Origin: an uncultured Clostridia bacterium | GTDB lineage: Bacteria > Bacillota > SHA-98 > UBA4971 | Direction: 5' to 3' | Length of the DNA: 59,853 nt | NCBI GenBank assembly: GCA_900019985.1 | Contig: FIZM01000047.1 | Span: 1-59,853 of the forward strand | In this document: positions 37,263 through 46,119 of the stretch, piece by piece | Numbering within the stretch: position 1 is the stretch's first letter | How the letters are laid out: the number at the start of each line of letters is the position of its first letter | Position numbers and translations under genes: made by a program | Notes under the pieces: model-generated | Seen by the model: the letters and a program-made list of their open reading frames with translations, nothing else | Told to the model about the DNA's origin: nothing | Database searches by the model: none

Positions 37263-37842
37263 AGTACAGAGAGTAATCTCAGCTGCAAAGAGAGCAAGTT
37301 TGCCTTCAGAGATTATAGTGGTAAGTGACGGTTCTACAGATGATACAGCGGAAGTTGCACGTTCGGAGGGAGTACGCGTTGTAGAGCTACCGTACAATCG
37401 AGGAAAAGGAGCTGCCATGAAGGCAGGTGTGAGTTCTACAGATGCTGAAGTCTACGTGTTCATCGATGCGGATCTGATAGGCCTCACCCCGAGGCACGTA
37501 GACAGTCTAATCCGTCCTGTTGTGGACGGAGAAGCTGATGCGACTTTGGGAGTGTTCGAAGGAGGAAGGGTCACAACGGATTTTGCTCAAAAGGTGACTC
37601 CCGGGCTTTCGGGACAGCGTGCAGTAAAGGCTGAGTTTCTCAAGGACCTCTCGGGTATTGAAGAGTCAGGGTTTGGAGTAGAGGTCATGCTAAATAAATA
37701 TCTGGAGCGGCAGCATGCCAAGGTTAAAAAGGTCGAGCTTCACGGAGTATCTCAGGTCCTCAAGGAGGAGAAAATGGGAGGCCTTGAAGGTTTGGCTGCC
37801 CGTCTTAAGATGTATAAAGATATCGTAGCCCAGATGAAATAG
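37219..37842 (+). CDS. Family 2 glycosyltransferase
   Basis: This 207-residue protein is a minimal GT-A fold enzyme. It has VSVIIPAYNEG, IIVVSDGSTDDT, NRGKGAAMKAG and the metal/nucleotide-binding DAD of VYVFIDADLIG. No membrane helix is seen. The acceptor is unknown; the GpgS-like spacing suggests a soluble small-acceptor enzyme but does not prove it. It starts at a GTG inside ispG and ends before a strong promoter, so it likely closes the uppS operon. Confidence 0.85.
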   Translation: MKVSVIIPAYNEGGRVQRVISAAKRASLPSEIIVVSDGSTDDTAEVARSEGVRVVELPYNRGKGAAMKAGVSSTDAEVYVFIDADLIGLTPRHVDSLIRPVVDGEADATLGVFEGGRVTTDFAQKVTPGLSGQRAVKAEFLKDLSGIEESGFGVEVMLNKYLERQHAKVKKVELHGVSQVLKEEKMGGLEGLAARLKMYKDIVAQMK

Positions 37843-37859
37843 GAAAAATCCATGTAGTG

Positions 37860-37888
37860 TTGACGCAATGCTTTGGCTAAGATATCAT
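37860..37888 (+). promoter_or_regulatory. Vegetative promoter of the valS T-box transcript
   Basis: TTGACG (37860-37865) and TATCAT (37883-37888) are separated by 17 bp. The predicted RNA start near 37895 precedes the T-box leader. Confidence 0.75.
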
Positions 37889-37924
37889 ATGGGCAACTGA
37901 ATATCCTATCACATTAAATTCGAT

Positions 37925-38206
37925 GATGAAGAGGAGTAGGGTGGCGCTGCCCTAAGAGAGGGAGGCCGTAATGTGGTGAGAGCCTGCCGGGACAAGCACA
38001 CTCCGAAGGTCGCTTCTGAGAATTGGCATCGAACGAGTTTGGTTTAGATTGCATCTCCAGTAGATGTTAACGGGTAAGGCCCGTTACAGCCGAAAGAGAG
38101 TTTGCAGTGTCAATTCTGATGGTTTTGTGCTGACCTGCAAAAAACAAGGTGGTACCGCGGAAGATGGCTCCTTTCGCCCTTGGGGCGAAGGAGCCTTAAT
38201 AATTTC
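37925..38206 (+). promoter_or_regulatory. T-box riboswitch upstream of valS (Val, specifier GUC)
   Basis: The leader contains the hallmark AAGGTGGTACCGCGG (38146-38160), followed by a long terminator hairpin. Stem I begins near 37925. A GTC triplet at 38009-38011 in the CGAAGGTCGCTTCTGAG context is in the expected specifier position and is a valine codon, which matches the downstream gene. Uncharged tRNA-Val would stabilise the antiterminator and switch valS on. The T-box motif is seen directly; the exact stem borders are inferred. Confidence 0.92.
38166..38205 (+). terminator. Regulated terminator of the valS T-box
   Basis: GGCTCCTTTCGCCC (38166-38179) pairs with GGGCGAAGGAGCC (38183-38195) with one bulged T, followed by TTAATAATTTC. 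The 5' part competes with the T-box antiterminator pairing. Confidence 0.88.
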
Positions 38207-38245
38207 TAAACGAACAGGTGAACGAAAGGAGGAAGGCAAGGAGCT

Positions 38246-40942
38246 ATGGCAGATGAAAAGAAGATGAAAACAAAGAATGAAAGCCACCTGCCTACTGTTT
38301 ATAATCCCCTCGAGTTCGAAAGCAAGATCTATGAAAGATGGCTGGAGGACGGACTTTTCCATCAAGAAGTCCAACCCGGAAGCGAGCCTTTTTGCATAGT
38401 GATTCCCCCGCCGAACATTACAGGGGAGCTGCATATAGGGCATGCCCTGGACAACACGCTTCAGGATATCCTGATAAGGTGGCACAGAATGCTAGGGCAC
38501 AACACTGTGTGGATTCCCGGAACAGACCATGCAGGCATTGCCACGCAAGTTAAGGTGGAAGCCGCCCTTGCCAAAGAGGGTTTGACCAGACATGACCTGG
38601 GAAGGGAGAAATTCGTGGAGCGTGTCTGGGAATGGAAGAACAAGTACGGCGGGACTATACGGAAACAACTCCAAAGGCTCGGTGCGTCCTGTGATTGGGA
38701 AAGGGAAAGGTTTACCATGGATGAAGGCCTTTCTAAAGCAGTCCGCCGGGTGTTTGTAAGCCTTTATGAGAAAGGGCTGATATACAAAGGGGCCTACATT
38801 GTGAATTGGTGTCCCAGGTGCCATACGTCTTTGTCTGATCTCGAAGTCGAACATGAAGAGACAGAAGGGGCCTTGTATTACATCAACTATCCTTTCGCAG
38901 ACGGCGAAGGTTATATACAGATTGCGACAACACGCCCTGAGACGATGCTGGGCGACACTGCAGTTGCGGTAAACCCTGATGATCCCAGATACAAGGACAT
39001 TATCGGCAAGAACGTGATCCTCCCTGTAATGAACAGGGAAATACCGGTTATTGCAGATGAATGGGCAGACCCTGAGTTCGGGACAGGGGCTGTTAAAGTG
39101 ACTCCTGCCCATGACCCCAACGACTTTGAGATTGGAGTCAGGCATTCTCTGCCTTCAGTTAAAGTCATCGACGAAAGCGGCAGAATGACTGAGGAGGCAG
39201 GTAAGTATCAGGGGCTTGACAGGTATGAATGCCGCAAAGAACTAGTGGCTGAGCTGGAAGCCTTAGGATACTTGGTCAAAATAGAAGAGCACGCTCACTC
39301 TGTCGGACACTGCCAGAGGTGCCATACATCAGTTGAACCTTTGGTTTCTGAACAATGGTTCGTGAGAATGAAACCCCTTGCAGAGCCTGCCATCAAAGCC
39401 GTTGAAGAAGGCAAGGTAAGGTTTGTGCCTGAGAGATTCCGCAAGGTGTATCTGAACTGGATGGAAAATGTCCATGATTGGTGCATATCAAGGCAGCTCT
39501 GGTGGGGACACAGGATTCCGGTCTGGTACTGCAATGAATGTAACGAGGTAATTGCTCAAGTGGACACTCCTAACAAATGCACAAAATGTGGTTCCGAGGA
39601 TTTGACTCAGGATCCTGATGTTTTGGACACATGGTTCTCTTCTGCCCTGTGGCCATTCTCTACAATGGGGTGGCCTGAGGAAACGCCTGACCTTAAGCAT
39701 TTCTACCCTACCTCAGTTCTGGTCACAGGATATGACATCATTTTCTTTTGGGTAGCCAGGATGATAGTGATGGGTCTTGAGTTCATGAACGATGTGCCGT
39801 TCCATGACGTCTTGATTCACGGATTGGTGAGAGCATCCAGCGGTGAGAAGATGAGCAAATCCCTTGGCACGGGAGTGGATCCTCTGGAGGTCATCGACAA
39901 ATACGGTGCAGACGTGCTCAGGTTCACTCTTATTATGGGTAACACTCCGGGAAATGACATAAGGTTCAGAGATGAGAGGCTGGAAGCAAGCAGAAATTTC
40001 GGAAACAAGCTGTGGAATGCTTCAAGATTCGTCATTATGAACCTTGACGGTTTCAGCCTTGATTCAACAGGAGATGTGGAACTCTTAGCCCGTGAGATAG
40101 AAGCTGACCTGACATTGGCTGACAGGTGGATAAGGAGCAGGGCCAACAAGATCGCAAAAGAAGTCTCAGACTACTTGAAGGAGTACGAAATCGGCGAAGC
40201 TGCCCGGACTCTGTACAATTTCACATGGGACGAATTCTGCGATTGGTACATTGAGATCGCAAAGTCAAGGCTGTATTCTGACAATGAAAAGGCCAGAAGA
40301 TGTGCACAGTATGTCTTATGGGAGACCTTGAAGAAGACTGTTAAGCTTCTCCATCCGTTTATACCTTTCATCACTGAGCGGATATGGAGATTACTGCCGG
40401 AAACCTCCGGAAGCGTTGTAGTTGCCGACTGGCCGCGATTTGATGACAGTCTGGAAGATCCTGAGGCTGAGGCGGCCATGGGTATTGTCATGGATACAGT
40501 GAGAGCTATCAGGAATATAAGGTCAGAGATGAATGTGCCTCCTCAGAGGAAAATCGAAGCTGTTATTGTGGCGGACAGGGCTGCATCTTCTGTGTTGGAG
40601 GAAAACAGCGAAACGATAGGTACGCTTTCCGGCCTAAGCAGCATGGTGATTAAGGAGCATCTAGACATTAAACCTGAGAAAGCTGCTTCACAGATCATAC
40701 CCGGCGCTGAAATATATGTGCCGCTTAAAGGGGTAATTGATCTTGATGTTGAAATCCGGAAGCTGGAGAAAGGCTTAGATGCCACGCTAGCAGCCATTAC
40801 CAGGTCTCAAGAGAAACTAAGCAACAAGGGGTTCTTGGAAAAGGCCAGGGAAGAAGTTGTTGAGAAGGAACGAGAGAAACTCAGTGAGTACCTGGCGAAA
40901 GAGGAGAGGCTACAAAAGCGGCTGAAAGAATTGAAGGAGTGA
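38246..40942 (+). CDS. valS: Valyl-tRNA synthetase
   Basis: This 898-residue class I synthetase has the HIGH motif ([16 protein letters not shown], residues 63-66), the CP1 editing domain ([18 protein letters not shown]), a zinc-binding segment ([10 protein letters not shown]...CTKCGSED), the KMSKS motif (residues 535-539), an anticodon-binding domain and the C-terminal ValS coiled coil. It charges tRNA-Val and edits Thr. The ATG follows AAGGAGGAAGGCAAGGAG. Expression is controlled by the T-box. Confidence 0.98.
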   Translation: MADEKKMKTKNESHLPTVYNPLEFESKIYERWLEDGLFHQEVQPGSEPFCIVIPPPNITGELHIGHALDNTLQDILIRWHRMLGHNTVWIPGTDHAGIATQVKVEAALAKEGLTRHDLGREKFVERVWEWKNKYGGTIRKQLQRLGASCDWERERFTMDEGLSKAVRRVFVSLYEKGLIYKGAYIVNWCPRCHTSLSDLEVEHEETEGALYYINYPFADGEGYIQIATTRPETMLGDTAVAVNPDDPRYKDIIGKNVILPVMNREIPVIADEWADPEFGTGAVKVTPAHDPNDFEIGVRHSLPSVKVIDESGRMTEEAGKYQGLDRYECRKELVAELEALGYLVKIEEHAHSVGHCQRCHTSVEPLVSEQWFVRMKPLAEPAIKAVEEGKVRFVPERFRKVYLNWMENVHDWCISRQLWWGHRIPVWYCNECNEVIAQVDTPNKCTKCGSEDLTQDPDVLDTWFSSALWPFSTMGWPEETPDLKHFYPTSVLVTGYDIIFFWVARMIVMGLEFMNDVPFHDVLIHGLVRASSGEKMSKSLGTGVDPLEVIDKYGADVLRFTLIMGNTPGNDIRFRDERLEASRNFGNKLWNASRFVIMNLDGFSLDSTGDVELLAREIEADLTLADRWIRSRANKIAKEVSDYLKEYEIGEAARTLYNFTWDEFCDWYIEIAKSRLYSDNEKARRCAQYVLWETLKKTVKLLHPFIPFITERIWRLLPETSGSVVVADWPRFDDSLEDPEAEAAMGIVMDTVRAIRNIRSEMNVPPQRKIEAVIVADRAASSVLEENSETIGTLSGLSSMVIKEHLDIKPEKAASQIIPGAEIYVPLKGVIDLDVEIRKLEKGLDATLAAITRSQEKLSNKGFLEKAREEVVEKEREKLSEYLAKEERLQKRLKELKE

Positions 40943-40953
40943 CAGTTCAAGTT

Positions 40954-42942
40954 ATGGATTATGAAGAGGCCATAGCCTTTCTTCGGGAACTCGGTAAATT
41001 CGGGATCAATATAGGCCTTGAGCGGAACCTTGCCTTGTCCGAGGAGCTCGGCAGCCCTGAACGGAAGTTTCACGTGGTGCATGTGGCAGGCACCAACGGA
41101 AAAGGTTCAGTATGTGCAATGGTTGATTCCGTTCTCCGAAGCGCAGGTTTTCGTGTCGGCCTGTTTACCTCTCCCCATCTTTTTTCCTACACTGAGAGGA
41201 TTCGGATTGGGGGGAGGCCGATTCCCAGGGCGAGATTTGCCGAGTTGATGACAGAATTAAAGCCGGTTTTTCAAAGGATCGCAAACGATCCTGAACTTGG
41301 CCCTCCGACTGAGTTTGAAATAGGGACTGCCCTTGCTTTTTTGTATTTTGCCTCAATGAACGTGGATTTCGCCGTAGTCGAAGTAGGGCTGGGAGGCAGG
41401 TTGGATTCTACTAATATCGTGCTGCCGAAGGTATCAGCCATTACATCCATCAGCCTGGAACATACGAGCATACTCGGGAATACGCTGGAGGAGATCGCAA
41501 GGGAAAAGGCGGGAATCATAAAGCAAGGGGTTCCGGTTGTCGTAGGACGCCAGCACCCTTCCGCGCTCCGAGTGATAGAAGAGGAGGCAGGGTTGAAGTC
41601 TGCCCCTCTTACCCTGTTTGGCAGCGACATAGAGGTGCACAGAAAGTCGGGGTCCATTGAGGGGCAGGTCTTTTCAGTCAGGGTCAAAGATCGCATCTAT
41701 GATTCCCTGGAGATCCCCTTAATAGGAGCGCACCAGGTTGACAATGCAGCAGTTGCGGTAGGCATCGTAGAGGCCTTACGGGAGCTTGGAGTGGATATAA
41801 GAGAGGCACAACTTAGAACCGGGCTTAAGCTTGCATCATGGCCGGGGAGGCTGGAGGTTCTGCAGCGCAGGCCGCTGGTTCTGGTAGACGGCGCCCATAA
41901 TCCGGCAGGCGTAAAGAGACTTCGGGAAGCAATTCCCGAGATAGTCGGTAACCGGCCTGTTACATCAGTGGTGGGCATATCCCGGGATAAACCCGCCGGG
42001 GAGATGGTCCAAGAGATCTCAACGTTTGCCCACACTTTCATTGCAACTCAAGCCACATCATCAAGATCCGGCATGGTAGATCCATCCGAGCTGCAGACCC
42101 TTGCTGAGAAGCTCGGAATGCAGGCGGAAGCTATCCCCAATCCTATAGAGGCTGTAGAGAAAGGGCTGCAAGAAACAGCATGTGCCGGTGCATTGGTGGT
42201 TTCAGGCTCTATTTACCTTGTAGGCAATGTCCGCAGGCATCTCCTGCAAACAGCCGGAGAACTGCCTATGAGCAAGAGATTAGTGATATTTGTGGGCGCT
42301 TTCGGATCCGGAAAGACTGAGATCTCTTTGAATTTTGCAGAACGCTTACGTGACGAAGGCAAAAGAGTTGCAATCGTCGACTTTGATATTGTAAATCCGT
42401 ATTTTAGGTCCCGTGAAGCACAGTCAGGCATGGAAAGCCTTGGGATAAGCGTCATCTCGTCCAATCCCGGCCTTGAAGCAGCAGATCTTCCGGCGATCTC
42501 TCCTGCTGTACTTGGCGCTTTTCAAGATCCCACACTTCACGTAGTGATTGATGCAGGAGGAGACCCGGTAGGTGCTAAGGTTCTCTCCGGGTTCAGGCGG
42601 CAATTTGAGGCTGCAGGTTATGACATGTATTTCGTGATAAATGCAAATCGTCCGTTTACCCGGGATGCAGCAGGTGCTTTAAAGATGCTTGAATCGATTG
42701 AGAGGGCATCAGGCCTTTCTGTGACAGGACTCGTCAGCAATACCCACTTGGGTAAGGATACGACACCTGACGATATTCTGAGAGGAATAGATATTTCAGA
42801 GTCTCTCGGTATAGAATTAGACCTTCCCTTGGTCTTTGCGTGTGCCGGCAGGGATTTGGCCGGAAAAGTCGAAGACTCCCTCAAAACCAGGCTGCTTGAA
42901 CTTGACCTCCATATGCGTCCTCCGTGGGAGCGGATCTCTTAA
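40954..42942 (+). CDS. folC: Folylpolyglutamate synthase FolC fused to a P-loop ATPase domain
   Basis: The frame is open for about 662 codons. Residues 1 to about 438 form a complete FolC/Mur-ligase-type enzyme (VAGTNGKGSVCAM, TSPHLFSYTERI, EVGLGGRLDSTN, EHTSILG, LVDGAHNP). Residues 439-662 form a MinD/CobQ-like P-loop NTPase (VGAFGSGKTE, then AIVDFDIVNPYFRSRE) that is a separate gene beside folC-like loci in related Firmicutes, as far as I recall. The ATG at 42268 (codon 439) has CGGAGA eight bases upstream and could start the ATPase alone. The folC start is ATG 40954 or GTG 40939. Confidence 0.9.
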   Translation: MDYEEAIAFLRELGKFGINIGLERNLALSEELGSPERKFHVVHVAGTNGKGSVCAMVDSVLRSAGFRVGLFTSPHLFSYTERIRIGGRPIPRARFAELMTELKPVFQRIANDPELGPPTEFEIGTALAFLYFASMNVDFAVVEVGLGGRLDSTNIVLPKVSAITSISLEHTSILGNTLEEIAREKAGIIKQGVPVVVGRQHPSALRVIEEEAGLKSAPLTLFGSDIEVHRKSGSIEGQVFSVRVKDRIYDSLEIPLIGAHQVDNAAVAVGIVEALRELGVDIREAQLRTGLKLASWPGRLEVLQRRPLVLVDGAHNPAGVKRLREAIPEIVGNRPVTSVVGISRDKPAGEMVQEISTFAHTFIATQATSSRSGMVDPSELQTLAEKLGMQAEAIPNPIEAVEKGLQETACAGALVVSGSIYLVGNVRRHLLQTAGELPMSKRLVIFVGAFGSGKTEISLNFAERLRDEGKRVAIVDFDIVNPYFRSREAQSGMESLGISVISSNPGLEAADLPAISPAVLGAFQDPTLHVVIDAGGDPVGAKVLSGFRRQFEAAGYDMYFVINANRPFTRDAAGALKMLESIERASGLSVTGLVSNTHLGKDTTPDDILRGIDISESLGIELDLPLVFACAGRDLAGKVEDSLKTRLLELDLHMRPPWERIS

Positions 42943-42960
42943 TAGCTTAGAAGGAAAGTC

Positions 42961-42988
42961 TTGTTATGTGAGGTAATATTACTAGATA
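42961..42988 (+). promoter_or_regulatory. Possible promoter upstream of the SPOR/hydrogenase-sensor genes
   Basis: TTGTTA (42961-42966) and TAGATA (42983-42988) are spaced by 16 bp, about 25 bp before the start of the SPOR gene. The spacer contains the perfect palindrome GTAATATTAC. The match is moderate. Confidence 0.35.
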
Positions 42989-43012
42989 GACGGCGCTAAG
43001 GAGGAGTGCAGG

Positions 43013-43546
43013 ATGCCCGATGGAAAAACCAGATCCAGAGAGCAGTCTATATGGCTCATAATGGTATGGATTGTGACGCTGGCAGCCATGGTAGGACTCG
43101 GTGTCCTAATCGGTAAATATGTTTTAAGCTATTATGCATCATCTTTACAGACACCTCGATCCAGTCAAGCCCTGACAACCCAACAGCGAATAGCAAGTAG
43201 TGACAGCACGCAAAAGGACGAGACGCCGGCATCCTCCATCGCTACCGGGGCGGAGCAAGTACCGGCTCAAACCAAGCCCCAAGAGCCGGCTGCCGGTACC
43301 CAGACCCAGCCGGGGATAACCGGAGTCGCATCAGGATCTGTCCTGTACAAAGTCCAAGTGGGAGAGTTTTATGACAGAAGCGAGGCAGAGAAAGTCGCCC
43401 GTGTCCTTGAAGAAGCAGGATATCCTATTTACATTACACCCGGTGCGCCGCATAGGATTCAAGTAGGCGCATTTCAGAATAAAGCCAACGCAGATGCCTT
43501 GAAAGAGCAATTGGAGGCTGAAGGATATTCTGTAGTCATCCAGTGA
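43013..43546 (+). CDS. SPOR-domain membrane protein
   Basis: This 177-residue protein has a short cytoplasmic N terminus, one transmembrane helix (about residues 14-36), a Gln/Thr/Pro-rich linker and a C-terminal SPOR domain with YKVQVGEFYDRSEAEKVA and HRIQVGAFQNKANADAL. SPOR domains bind glycan strands of peptidoglycan, often at division septa or during sporulation. AAGGAGG precedes the ATG. It is the first gene after the folC fusion and seems unrelated to the redox genes that follow. Confidence 0.88.
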   Translation: MPDGKTRSREQSIWLIMVWIVTLAAMVGLGVLIGKYVLSYYASSLQTPRSSQALTTQQRIASSDSTQKDETPASSIATGAEQVPAQTKPQEPAAGTQTQPGITGVASGSVLYKVQVGEFYDRSEAEKVARVLEEAGYPIYITPGAPHRIQVGAFQNKANADALKEQLEAEGYSVVIQ

Positions 43547-43580
43547 CGGATTATGCTTCGAGATGGAGGGTGGAAACCAG

Positions 43581-43964
43581 GTGCAGCTTAAGGATATTGC
43601 CAGAATCCTTGAGGCGGAAGTCCTCACGTGCGAGGACAAGCTTAACTGTACAGTGGAAGCTGCTTGCGGGTGCGATCTAATAAGTGATATGTTGGCATTT
43701 ACGAAAGAGAAGATGATTGTCCTTACAGGATTGGTATCTCCCCAGATCATCCGTGCAGCCGAGATGGTGGATCTTTCCGGTGTCGTATTTGTCCGCGGTA
43801 AGAGGCCTACACCTGACATCATTGAATTAAGTGAAGAATTAGGCATTCCGATTATGTGCACGCACTATCCGTTGTATGAGTCAGCAGGCTTGCTGTTTGC
43901 TGCAGGCTTGCCCGGGTGGAGGCATTGGCCTCGTGCTGTGGGAGGATCGGAGGATGCGCCTTGA
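43581..43964 (+). CDS. DRTGG-domain protein, first copy
   Basis: This 127-residue protein resembles the DRTGG domain family (about 110 residues): it starts MQLKDIARILEAEVLTC, then has MVDLSGVVFVRGKRP, ELGIPIMCT and LYESAGLLFAAG. DRTGG domains occur in HPr kinase N termini and CBS proteins and probably bind ligands; the function is unknown. The GTG at 43581 follows GGAGGG. It overlaps the next gene by 11 nt and has a paralogue at 45739, with an ATPase and a hydrogenase homologue between them. Confidence 0.75.
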   Translation: MQLKDIARILEAEVLTCEDKLNCTVEAACGCDLISDMLAFTKEKMIVLTGLVSPQIIRAAEMVDLSGVVFVRGKRPTPDIIELSEELGIPIMCTHYPLYESAGLLFAAGLPGWRHWPRAVGGSEDAP

Positions 43965-44382
43965 GTTCCCGGTTGCAGGCCGGGATTTCCAAGCTGCGGG
44001 AGGAGCAGCACAAAAGATTAAGCGGACTCTTCGTCAGATAGGTATAGATGCAGAAACCGCCCGACGTGTAGGCATAGTTGCGTATGAGGCGGAGATGAAT
44101 ATCGTGATACACGCTTTTTCAGGTAAGGTGGGCGTGGACATATTGCCTGAAAGGATCAATGTTTTTGCTTATGACCAGGGCCCCGGCATTGCTGACATCG
44201 ATCTGGCAATGCAAGTAGGGTACTCAACAGCTCCAGAAGATATTAAGGAGATGGGATTCGGAGCAGGATTAGGCCTTCCTAACATGAAACGGTATTCAGA
44301 CAACCTCGTGATAGAGTCAGAAGTAGGTTGCGGGACGAGTATCCGAGCAGTGATAAACTTACCGACGAAAGAAGGAAGTTGA
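43954..44382 (+). CDS. Anti-sigma-factor-type (RsbW-like) GHKL ATPase
   Basis: This 142-residue protein consists of one HATPase domain: N box EAEMNIVIHAF, G1 DQGPGI and the GFGAGLGLPNMKR lid with a final GCGTSI. This layout is that of RsbW/SpoIIAB-type serine kinases or anti-sigma factors, but no partner sigma or anti-anti-sigma gene is adjacent. GGAGG lies eight bases before the ATG. Placed between the DRTGG protein and the hydrogenase homologue, it may pass a redox signal to a protein partner (inference). Confidence 0.82.
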   Translation: MRLEFPVAGRDFQAAGGAAQKIKRTLRQIGIDAETARRVGIVAYEAEMNIVIHAFSGKVGVDILPERINVFAYDQGPGIADIDLAMQVGYSTAPEDIKEMGFGAGLGLPNMKRYSDNLVIESEVGCGTSIRAVINLPTKEGS

Positions 44383-44384
44383 TC

Positions 44385-45734
44385 ATGGGGCAGTTATTCC
44401 ACTCAGTTTTGCTCATTGAGGAAAAGTGCCGCGGATGCACCAGGTGCATTAAGAACTGTCCTACAGAAGCTATCCGGGTGAGAGCAGGTAAAGCCAGGAT
44501 CAACGCAGAACGATGTACAGATTGCGGTGAGTGTATCAGGACATGTGACAACTATGCGAAAACAGCCATTACTGACCCTTTGTCAAGACTGAAAGATTAC
44601 GAGTATGCCATCGCTCTACCCGCTCCTGCCTTGTACTCTCAATTCGGCCCCGATGTTGACCCCGCAACAGTATTGGCTGCACTCATAGATATGGGATTTG
44701 ACGATGTTTTTGAAGTTGCTTACGGTGCAGACATATCCACCTTCCTGACTGTAGAGTACCTCAGGAGGAATAAGAGAAAGGGGCCAATGATCTCAGCTGC
44801 GTGCCCCGCTGTTGTTAGGCTGATTCAGGTTCGCTTCCCTGCATTAATCGACTCCTTGATTCCTGTGGATTCACCTATGGCGTGCTCAGGGAAGCTGGCG
44901 AAAGAGGCGAAAAGCAGGGAGCTTGGAATCTGTGAAGGTAAGATCGGGGCTTTCTTCATCACTCCGTGCCCTGCCAAGGTCACATGGGTCAGAGAAGCGA
45001 ATAACCTTGGCAGTTTTGCTGTAGACGGAGCTATATCCATCTCTGATGTCTATGGAGAGGTTGCAAAAAGGCTGCCTGAAGTCATACCTCCTTATCCTAA
45101 ACCCAAGGCATCATCTGCCGGAGCAGGTTGGGGGCGCACAGGGGGCGAGCGTATTGCAGCGGGAATAGGGAAGAGCCTCGTGGTGGATGGAATACATAAT
45201 GTCATAGACGTCCTCGAGCAGCTGGAAATGGGCAAGCTTTCTGACATAAGATTTGTGGAAGCTCAGGCCTGTACAGGAGGATGTGTCGGTGGGGCTCTGA
45301 CCGTACTTAACCCGTTCATAGGCAGAATGAACCTGGAAGCCTTAGTTGCCAGATTGGAGACGCCTCCTAATCTCTTTGAAGAGCTTGACATAGATCTTAA
45401 CCTTCTGAGACGTTTTGATGAGTTTGCTATTAAACCCCAGATCGTAGCAGTGCCTGCGTTCAGGCTTGACCAAGATGTATCTCGGGCTATCAGCAAAGCA
45501 GAGATGATAGAGAAGGTAGTAAACGAGCTGCCAGGGCTTGACTGCGGTTCGTGCGGCAGCCCCCATTGCCGTGCACTTGCTGAGGATATCGTCCAGGGGC
45601 TTGCTGTTGACACTGACTGTGTCTTTAAACTGCGGGAAGAGATCGAAATCCTTGCTGAACAGCTCTTTGAAATGGCCAAGAAGAGCCCGCCTGCTCTAAA
45701 GGATAATGACGCTTTTTCAAAGCCTTGGGAGTGA
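44385..45734 (+). CDS. Sensory-type [FeFe]-hydrogenase homologue (HydS-like)
   Basis: This 449-residue protein has two N-terminal [4Fe-4S] motifs (CRGCTRCIKNCP and CTDCGECIRTC), then a hydrogenase-like core with changed H-cluster motifs. L1 is SAACPAVV (Cys140), L2 TPCPAK (Cys195) and L3 QACTGGCVGG (Cys296, Cys300). All four cluster ligands appear present. A C-terminal [4Fe-4S] domain of CGSC-x4-C-x16-C type (Cys387, 390, 395, 412) follows. The Ala before Cys140 replaces the proton-relay cysteine of catalytic enzymes, as reported for HydS of Thermoanaerobacter. A role as H2/redox sensor is inferred. Confidence 0.85.
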   Translation: MGQLFHSVLLIEEKCRGCTRCIKNCPTEAIRVRAGKARINAERCTDCGECIRTCDNYAKTAITDPLSRLKDYEYAIALPAPALYSQFGPDVDPATVLAALIDMGFDDVFEVAYGADISTFLTVEYLRRNKRKGPMISAACPAVVRLIQVRFPALIDSLIPVDSPMACSGKLAKEAKSRELGICEGKIGAFFITPCPAKVTWVREANNLGSFAVDGAISISDVYGEVAKRLPEVIPPYPKPKASSAGAGWGRTGGERIAAGIGKSLVVDGIHNVIDVLEQLEMGKLSDIRFVEAQACTGGCVGGALTVLNPFIGRMNLEALVARLETPPNLFEELDIDLNLLRRFDEFAIKPQIVAVPAFRLDQDVSRAISKAEMIEKVVNELPGLDCGSCGSPHCRALAEDIVQGLAVDTDCVFKLREEIEILAEQLFEMAKKSPPALKDNDAFSKPWE

Positions 45735-45738
45735 TGGT

Positions 45739-46101
45739 ATGGATCGTAGGGTGACAGTGGGCGATATCGCAAAGGAACTTGAATGTGAAGTAGTAGCGGG
45801 GAAAAGCTGCTTGGACAATGAGGTATCTTTCGGGTATTCGTCGGATCTCCTGAGCGATGTCATGGCAGGCGCAGGGCCTGGAGATGTCTGGGTTACTGTG
45901 CAGGTACACCAGAATATCATTGCTGTTGCAAGCCTTACCGGGATCTCCGCGATTATTGTCGCAGGGGGAGCTGCTCCTGCCGATGAGACTGTTCTTCGGG
46001 CCAATGAAGAAGGGATCCCGCTGCTGACCACGGCAAAACCTTCTTTTGAGGTGGCAGGCAGGCTGTACAGCATGGGTATCAGAGGCAGGGTAAAGACGTG
46101 A
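45739..46101 (+). CDS. DRTGG-domain protein, second copy
   Basis: This 120-residue paralogue of the protein at 43581 has VTVGDIAKELECEVVAG, SFGYSSDLLSDVMAGAGPGDV, LTGISAIIVAGG and EGIPLLTT. The ATG has GGGAG eight bases upstream and lies four bases after the stop of the HydS-like gene. The two copies differ in the loop after the first strand pair, so they may bind different ligands. Confidence 0.8.
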   Translation: MDRRVTVGDIAKELECEVVAGKSCLDNEVSFGYSSDLLSDVMAGAGPGDVWVTVQVHQNIIAVASLTGISAIIVAGGAAPADETVLRANEEGIPLLTTAKPSFEVAGRLYSMGIRGRVKT

Positions 46102-46119
46102 TGCGGGGAGGAGGGCTAA

